A stretch of 34,485 nucleotides of DNA from an uncultured Phascolarctobacterium sp. (lineage in GTDB: Bacteria; Bacillota; Negativicutes; Acidaminococcales; Acidaminococcaceae), in NCBI GenBank assembly GCA_900552005.1, contig URXU01000011.1, forward strand, positions 1 to 34,485, written 5' to 3'. The stretch's first letter is position 1; each line of letters starts with the position of its first letter. Positions 30,701-34,485 of the stretch are shown in pieces. The notes beneath the pieces are model-generated. The model had not been told where the DNA came from. It saw nothing but the letters and a program-made list of their open reading frames with translations, and made no database searches. The position numbers and the translations under genes are program-made.

Positions 30701-32643
30701 AAAGAAATAGTTGCAGATTGGGTACCATCTGCGCCATAATTAGTCTGGCTTAATCTGGTGCCATAAGTTTCGCTGTTTACATACATGCTGCCAGCGCCGA
30801 CAATTTTACCTTTGTTACCTTCATCTTTACCATATCTGTTGCCAGATACGCTGAAATCACCTTTACCTACAGTAGCAGTAGTACTGTATTCGTTGACAGC
30901 AGTTGTAGTGCTCGGCTTACCAAACTCATCATATGGGCCGTATTCATAATTTACTTTGCTGTTGCTCAAAGTAATGCTGCCCGAGGCATCTTCTGCACCA
31001 GTACCGGAAGCGCTGTTTACTTTAATGCTGCTGCTTACTGTGGTTTTATTAGCAGCCTGATTGTAACCCACAGTACCTGCTGCAATACCATCAGTATAAT
31101 CAACATAATCTTTGGAAGCAGTCAAAGATACACTGCCGTTAGAACCGGTAACACTGTTGCTGGTTTTGGTACCGCTTTCAAATTTTCCTGCTGTAAAATC
31201 ATGCTGGTCAGCAAAGGTATTATTTTGTACAGTACCGCTCATGCTGAATGCGCCGTTATTTTGGCTCATGCTATTGGTAGTATCAGTTTGAGTATAACTG
31301 GTAGTACCATTCAACTCTCCAATGCTACCGTAACTGGTATCTGCAGTCTGAACAAATTCTTCTTTTTTCTGAGTGCTGGTTTTATTAAATGACAACCCAT
31401 TAGCACTGGTATTGCTGAAATTATTTTTTACATCGGTTTTAGTATGAGTAACTTTGTAGGTAGTAGTGCCACCATCTTTATTGATGCTTACATTACCTTT
31501 AGTAGCCCCATTAGCTTGAGGGGCAGCATATTCAGCTTCTACACTTTCTTTTTCAAGGGTTTCAGTAACGGTAACACTTTCAGAGCTTTGGCTGGAAGTT
31601 ACACTTAAACCATTTTGGTCGTTGGTTACTTTGCCGGTGCTGGTAGTATAGGTTTGAGCGTTATCTTTAGCAGTACCATAACTACTATTTCCACCAACAT
31701 TAGCAACACCGCCATTAAAGATACCAATGGTCTGTCCGTCAATAGTAGTATATTTTGCGTCAGTATATCCTAAAGTTTTATTTTCAACAATTTTCGATAC
31801 AGCATATCCAGCACTTTCCAAAGTGTTTTTAGCTGAATTGAATTTATCAGTACCATCAAATTCAGTGCCAGTAGTAGTAGTTTTATTGCTGGTAATGCCA
31901 TTGTTGGCAGTTACTGCGCCAGCGGCGGTTACTGCGCCGGTATTGCTTACACTGAAGTTTGTTGTACTACCAGTTTTATCTTTTACATAAATCGCACCGC
32001 CCATAGTGGTTACATTGCCAGTAGTATCTACTTTGAAGTTAGTACCGGCCATAGCTAAAGTACCATCAGTATTTGCTTTTACATAAGATGCATTTGTTCC
32101 ATACAAAGCAGCACCTGTTGAACCAACAGTTACATTGCCTGTTTGTACCCCATTTTCCTTATGTGTCAAAGAACCGCTGTTATACCCGTTAGTTAAAGTA
32201 GTTTCTTTAGTCGTACAATTACCATCATCGTATTTATTGCTCAATGTACTGCTGTTGTAATTTGTTTTAAAATTACCGGTATAATTACCGTTTGTAATAG
32301 TATTAGTAATAGCACCAGCACTGGTTACAAAAAAGTTTTTATTGCCACTTGCATCATAAACATTAATGCCGCCAACATTAATAGCAGGTTTAGCACCTGT
32401 TGCAGTACTGAAAATGTTATTTACATTTTTCAGATTTATTTCGTCCAATGATGTACTGCCAAGAGTAACTTTAGTACCAGACAAAGTTACACCGTTAATG
32501 GTTACAGATTTGCCAGCATTAACATTTTGACCATTTAATGTCAAGCCACTTTGATCTGCCATTACCGGACCTGCGTACAAACCAGCAACAACTGTTGCAC
32601 ATAACATAGATGCCAAAAGTTTAGACTTCTTTGTTTTTGACAT
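27739..32643 (-). CDS. Giant trimeric autotransporter adhesin (YadA/Hia type)
   Basis: 1634 residues, the largest gene here. Signal peptide 1-29 (MSKTKKSKLLASMLCATVVA, then GLYAGPVMA before Asp30). Residues about 30-1480 form a passenger rich in Thr, Ser, Asn and Gly, typical of beta-rolls. A coiled-coil stalk follows (AEADIRRAEVNRLDNRIDKV region), then the YadA anchor: AMSAAIANLRTMGYDP, IAVGIGQYRDETGAALGLF, FMLSLSVSTSGDEVMGGIGA and TWKFG. Three subunits would build one 12-strand outer-membrane barrel that carries the fibre. Unlike classic members, which end at the last aromatic strand, about 52 Lys/Ala/Glu-rich residues follow. Internal repeats are clear. AAGGAAGG precedes the ATG. The promoter at 32796-32823 holds a G8 tract, so expression is probably phase-variable. 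Confidence 0.95.
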   Translation of the reverse strand: MSKTKKSKLLASMLCATVVAGLYAGPVMADQSGLTLNGQNVNAGKSVTINGVTLSGTKVTLGSTSLDEINLKNVNNIFSTATGAKPAINVGGINVYDASGNKNFFVTSAGAITNTITNGNYTGNFKTNYNSSTLSNKYDDGNCTTKETTLTNGYNSGSLTHKENGVQTGNVTVGSTGAALYGTNASYVKANTDGTLAMAGTNFKVDTTGNVTTMGGAIYVKDKTGSTTNFSVSNTGAVTAAGAVTANNGITSNKTTTTGTEFDGTDKFNSAKNTLESAGYAVSKIVENKTLGYTDAKYTTIDGQTIGIFNGGVANVGGNSSYGTAKDNAQTYTTSTGKVTNDQNGLSVTSSQSSESVTVTETLEKESVEAEYAAPQANGATKGNVSINKDGGTTTYKVTHTKTDVKNNFSNTSANGLSFNKTSTQKKEEFVQTADTSYGSIGELNGTTSYTQTDTTNSMSQNNGAFSMSGTVQNNTFADQHDFTAGKFESGTKTSNSVTGSNGSVSLTASKDYVDYTDGIAAGTVGYNQAANKTTVSSSIKVNSASGTGAEDASGSITLSNSKVNYEYGPYDEFGKPSTTTAVNEYSTTATVGKGDFSVSGNRYGKDEGNKGKIVGAGSMYVNSETYGTRLSQTNYGADGTQSATISLNNGAVTISGSETASLKAGSYGFATTKDGVNTITGKNFAVAANGTLTLNNGTNNTLYVDASGNLTNNAKTNYSDGREYGSTLTNSATGGLTSNVTYRDTEGNIYSSKVTNTATGGLSTTVTGNGNTVTSKTSNTGVIDSFSDANGTHSVTTNGNGTTFSATGSGTGSTVINGSTITTGTIKSGNTTINSSGLTVGTGTTIGNGTITTGTLNVDTINLGNKIQDKDGNPVYDLTISADGSASFAQGNFKVGKDGAVTNKVGNGTAETTFTTSATNGSLIHKENGVQTGKVSVDKSGVALYGKDANTYLKVNETGSITIAGTNLKVDGYGQLTSIANYNGYSSTFKNSYSGTSTKVTKDDKTAESSTLYSGITDKFTDANGTHSVITNGSGTKFTATDSNGTTSTTINGGTIKTGSTTINGTGVTVGNTQITSSSITTDTLNVNTINLGNKIVDKVTGEDIFDLTISANGSASFAQGNFKIGTNGALTNTITSGNNVGKFTTSYNSVNANVTNGNYTTDNKVTATGETTTVTSNAGVSGNGNTVTSSTTNTGISDKFTNGSVTAESTVNQNGITDKFTGENGKTHTVTTNGNGTTFGGTGTTGTTNINGNTVTVGTGNNQTVISGGTITTNRIETGELVITSNGGYGNSDAEGTGNGGSIAFGGDGHITSNIVSGNKETTFETNVNGVTSSVTNGRYETSNTIAATGETTTVTDASTGNTSTSTQTSTSIGDVITGGKFNVSETLNAANGTITNKVEAKDENGDVTASSTVTQDKDGMTVATGTGTTSISGNDVKVSWKDENGTNHDIAMSDIGEVENIDSELKGNDNYNGTVVGGINAEADIRRAEVNRLDNRIDKVEDRIDKVGAMSAAIANLRTMGYDPTAPTEIAVGIGQYRDETGAALGLFHYPNKDFMLSLSVSTSGDEVMGGIGATWKFGRKTPEQMLEHEKEKAAKAKLAKAEAMKKAAAEAKVAAQQAKHAQMAAERAAK
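28770..30360 (-). repeat. Tandem-like repeat modules within the adhesin passenger
   Basis: A module reading ...DANGTHSVTTNG...TTINSSGLTVG...TLNVDTINLGNKI then LTISADGSASFAQGNFKVG occurs around residues 770-900. It recurs around 1005-1140 with few changes (DANGTHSVITNG, TLNVNTINLGNKI, LTISANGSASFAQGNFKIG). A third, partial copy follows at about 1219-1290 (GKTHTVTTNGNGTTFGG). Nucleotide identity is high in the GSASFAQGNFK part (plus-strand copies near 29275 and 29975, about 0.7 kb apart). Confidence 0.8.
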
Positions 32644-32795
32644 AAGAATCCCTTCCTTATCTTTAAACTTTTTCTGATAAATTTAAAAGATAATTATTAT
32701 CCGCCGGTTTGTATAAATAAAAATCATTTCGCATATTATTACATATTGACCATTTTTTGCACCAAAGCGTAAATAATTAACTTTTATTTATACCA

Positions 32796-32823
32796 ATAAT
32801 AGCATATTGTCCCCCCCCGTCAA
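32796..32823 (-). promoter_or_regulatory. Adhesin promoter with poly-G tract in its spacer (putative phase-variable switch)
   Basis: On the minus strand TTGACG (32818-32823) is followed by a 16-bp spacer and TATTAT (32796-32801). The dinucleotide TG at 32803-32804 makes an extended -10. The run of eight G (32811-32818) supplies the last -35 base and seven spacer bases. Spacer length is therefore tract length plus eight: 16 bp now, 17 bp with nine G. AT-rich DNA upstream could act as an UP element. The predicted start near 32789 gives a leader of about 146 bases. Confidence 0.72.
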
Positions 32824-32847
32824 ACATAAGTCTTTTTAAAATTTTAT

Positions 32848-32857
32848 TTATCGATAA
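32848..32857. promoter_or_regulatory. TTATCGATAA palindrome upstream of the adhesin promoter
   Basis: A perfect 10-bp palindrome 24 bp upstream of the adhesin -35 box, identical to the core of the 16-bp palindrome at 3811-3826 upstream of the arg promoter. Function unknown. Confidence 0.25.
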
Positions 32858-32970
32858 GTACCTATGGAATTTTTCATGTATTTTTATTAATACTATTATT
32901 AAAATAATTTTATTTTTAATTCGCTTTAGCAATTTTATTTTCCATTAAAAGTTCTAAAAAATTTCTAAAC

Positions 32971-33002
32971 AAAAAGCTGATGCATTTACTATCAGCTTTT
33001 TT
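32971..33002. terminator. Second terminator-like hairpin
   Basis: AAAAAGCTGAT (32971-32981) pairs with ATCAGCTTTTT (32991-33001) around a nine-base loop, with T-tracts on either strand. It is in tandem with the long hairpin at 33007-33068. Confidence 0.7.
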
Positions 33003-33006
33003 GCCA

Positions 33007-33068
33007 GAATATAGCAGCAATAAAAAAACCGAAGCTAAAGCTTCGGTTTTTTTATTGCTGCTATATTC
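33007..33068. terminator. Very long perfect hairpin / terminator after the 49-residue gene
   Basis: Two 29-base arms (33007-33035 and 33040-33068) are exact complements around the loop TAAA. The inner CCGAAGC/GCTTCGG plus seven T forms a normal bidirectional terminator core. The outer 14 bp (GAATATAGCAGCAA and its complement) extend it well beyond usual length. Confidence 0.85.
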
Positions 33069-33073
33069 TTTTA

Positions 33074-33223
33074 TTATTTTTGTGCTGCGGCAATTTCACG
33101 CATACAATAAACAAGAGAACCATTTCCACGATGATTCATAATACATTCACAGCATTTGCCGTGACGCGGGCATTCCTTTTTAGGACAGGTGCAGTTAGCT
33201 TCATTGCAATGTTCTTTTTCCAT
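33074..33223 (-). CDS. 49-residue cysteine-rich small protein (DUF6485-like)
   Basis: Translation begins MEKEHCNEANCTCPKKECPR and continues HGKCCECIMNHRGNGSLVYC, then MREIAAAQK. There are nine cysteines in 49 residues, in a CxC...CPRHGKCCEC pattern that I recognise from small cytosolic Firmicute proteins of unknown function. Metal binding is the natural guess. A strong AGAGGAGGG (33230-33238) precedes the ATG at 33221-33223. It lies 20 bp after the 129-residue gene, so co-transcription is likely, and it is followed by the 29-bp hairpin. Confidence 0.8.
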   Translation of the reverse strand: MEKEHCNEANCTCPKKECPRHGKCCECIMNHRGNGSLVYCMREIAAAQK

Positions 33224-33243
33224 AGGTTTCCCTCCTCTGAATT

Positions 33244-33633
33244 TTATTTATAACTTTGCAGTTCGACCAATAATTTTCCGTACGTACCATCATTGTCAGC
33301 CAGCATAATATTTAATGCCCACACATTGGTACCCGCATCATCTTGCGTACGCGCGCATTGCAGGGGCTTCTTTTCACCATAAAAATCAATGACGTCTTCA
33401 GCCTCTACCAGGCAGTACATATCCTGACGTTTATAGGCCGAAAGGCCAAGATCTGAAAACATCATTGTAAGCATCAGCATCTCATCCATACGCCAGCATT
33501 CCAGCCGGTAATCCCGACCATCGCTAAGGCGACCATTATAATAGCCTACATCCATAACGCCGTCTTCATCAGGCTCATACACTGAAGGTACATAATCAAT
33601 TCTGCAGGGCACAGGAAATTTTTTAATCAGCAT
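33244..33633 (-). CDS. Protein of unknown function, 129 residues
   Basis: Not recognised. The sequence is acidic and aromatic, with no signal peptide or membrane segment, so it is likely cytoplasmic. Alternating hydrophobic stretches (RDYRLECWRMDEMLMLTMMF, ALNIMLADNDGTYGKLLVEL) suggest a small beta-sheet fold. It begins MLIKKFPVPCRIDYVPSVYE after a GGGGAG ribosome-binding site. AT-rich DNA upstream (33634-33716) contains TATAAT-like hexamers on the minus strand, but no paired -35 stands out. It is co-directional with the 49-residue protein. Confidence 0.65.
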   Translation of the reverse strand: MLIKKFPVPCRIDYVPSVYEPDEDGVMDVGYYNGRLSDGRDYRLECWRMDEMLMLTMMFSDLGLSAYKRQDMYCLVEAEDVIDFYGEKKPLQCARTQDDAGTNVWALNIMLADNDGTYGKLLVELQSYK

Positions 33634-33716
33634 TGATAAATACTCCCCTATAATATTATTTCATATTATTATAACATTATTTGACCCAAAGCAAAAGAAT
33701 ACCTCCACCCATCTTA

Positions 33717-34485
33717 TCAGCCGGCTTTATCAGCTGTCTGCAAAATAATCCAGTCATCAAGAGTCACTTTTCTGCTCCAGGCAACAGGACTAATCTTCTG
33801 GAAATTCTGCAGCCGTTTGCGTCCTACGATAACAAAAGGATAATTTTCCTGCTCCACGGCAGCATAAGGCATTACATTTTTACTGCTCCAGGAATATGCC
33901 TGCGGAGAAAAACCAACTATTTCTTTGGCCGGCATAAGTTTAACGATACGCTTACCAGAGTAAAAAACTGCTGAAGTAGGATAATTACCGTAGACGCCTA
34001 TACTTTCCGCCTCCGTAATCTGCGGCAGCATCAGTCCTAAATCCTTAGCTGAACGCTGCTGCGAAAATGGCACCGCAATGCAGCCAATCAGCGCAAGATA
34101 AAATGCTACGCTCATAATGCTTATACTATAAATTATCCGTTTGCCGTAATACTGCAGAGCAAAATGCAGCAGTAGGCCAAAAATCAAACTAAACGGCAGC
34201 AGAAACATCATTTTTCCTGTTACAAGACCCGTTTTTGCTGCCCAAAACGCAGTTATGGTCAATCCAAAAAATAGTCCCAGCATCAATGTTAAAAATACTT
34301 TGTTGGACAGAACTTCCTCCTGCTGCTCCAAATAATTTCCTAAAAGTAATGCTCCGGGAAAAAGAATCGGATAAGTATAGGTAATATACTTGGTCGCCAT
34401 GCATTGGAAAAAGATAAAAACAACACTCATCCACAGCAGCAAAAATTTTTCCTGCTGTTTTAAACACAGATTACCCTGTTTATAT
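33717..34485 (-). CDS. ArnT/PMT-like (GT39 family) glycosyltransferase, C-terminal part (runs off the window)
   Basis: The frame stays open from the stop at 33717 to the right edge (256 codons), so the N terminus is outside the window. The visible part has four or five membrane segments followed by a soluble end. The segment FIFFQCMATKYITYTYPILFPGALLLGNYL matches the family region that in ArnT-type enzymes reads like F-F-S-x-x-x-x-K-x-x-x-Y-x-x-P. These inner-membrane enzymes move a sugar from a polyprenyl-phosphate donor to lipid A, glycans or proteins. The short soluble end (ESIGVYGNYPTSAVFYSGKR) fits the C-terminal domain of this family. Acceptor unknown; the catalytic first loop is not in view. 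Confidence 0.75.
   Translation of the reverse strand, partial: YKQGNLCLKQQEKFLLLWMSVVFIFFQCMATKYITYTYPILFPGALLLGNYLEQQEEVLSNKVFLTLMLGLFFGLTITAFWAAKTGLVTGKMMFLLPFSLIFGLLLHFALQYYGKRIIYSISIMSVAFYLALIGCIAVPFSQQRSAKDLGLMLPQITEAESIGVYGNYPTSAVFYSGKRIVKLMPAKEIVGFSPQAYSWSSKNVMPYAAVEQENYPFVIVGRKRLQNFQKISPVAWSRKVTLDDWIILQTADKAG

Larger units (their letters stand above)
32644..33073. other. 430-bp AT-rich intergenic region upstream of the adhesin
   Basis: Holds no protein-coding gene that I can support. From right to left it contains two tandem hairpins (33007-33068, 32971-33002), an AT-rich stretch with a TTATCGATAA palindrome (32848-32857), the adhesin promoter with the G8 tract (32796-32823), and a 146-base leader containing a 12-bp inverted repeat (32711-32722 with 32782-32793). 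Confidence 0.8.

Overview
The window looks like chromosomal DNA from a diderm Firmicute of the class Negativicutes. Two kinds of evidence coexist. The Firmicute-style features are a SAM-I (S-box) riboswitch, an argCJBD cluster, DUF2284 and a two-gene SufC-SufB Fe-S assembly system. The outer-membrane feature is a 1634-residue YadA-type trimeric autotransporter, which only a cell with an outer membrane can use. A fumarase/malic-enzyme operon and a DASS-type anion transporter would suit a dicarboxylate-using anaerobe such as Phascolarctobacterium or Acidaminococcus, but the genus is only an inference. No rRNA, insertion sequence, prophage or CRISPR array is visible.

Layout. 1-3746 (minus): arginine operon argC-argJ-argB-argD (argD runs off the left edge), with a palindromic operator over its promoter. 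3972-4784 (plus): stand-alone peptidoglycan glycosyltransferase. 4819-7696 (minus): pgi and a MATE exporter. 7818-7978: tRNA-Gln(CTG) and tRNA-Glu(CTC). 8059-10638 (minus): sufC-sufB-DUF2284, where SufC carries an unusual cysteine-rich insertion. 10800-11753 (plus): lgt-like gene and tRNA-Arg(ACG). 11842-14935 (minus): sfsA, an rRNA methyltransferase and a CaiB/AMACR-like enzyme. 15050-16101 (minus): S-box riboswitch and a solitary metQ. 16159-18892 (minus): malic enzyme and the two subunits of class I fumarase. 18970-23045 (minus): hydantoinase-like protein, HDAC-family deacylase, rdgB and a YfcE-like phosphoesterase, closely packed or overlapping. 23172-24792 (minus): a secreted small protein, a possible 44-residue ORF and a LysR regulator. 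The regulator is divergent from a DASS transporter (24909-26339, plus). 26382-32643 (minus): XRE regulator, two secreted proteins and the giant adhesin. 33074-34485 (minus): a 49-residue cysteine-rich protein, an unknown 129-residue protein and the C-terminal part of an ArnT/PMT-like glycosyltransferase.

The most striking signal is upstream of the adhesin. An uninterrupted run of eight G (minus strand) sits exactly in the spacer between a TTGACG -35 box and an extended -10 box (TGC-TATTAT). One added G would change the spacer from 16 to 17 bp. This is the architecture of phase-variable promoters such as Neisseria porA and opc, so surface display of the adhesin is probably switched or tuned by slipped-strand mispairing. 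Other points of interest are the cysteine cluster in SufC, the ATGA-coupled hydantoinase/deacylase pair, the Lys/Ala-rich tail beyond the adhesin's membrane anchor, and a 29-bp perfect hairpin.
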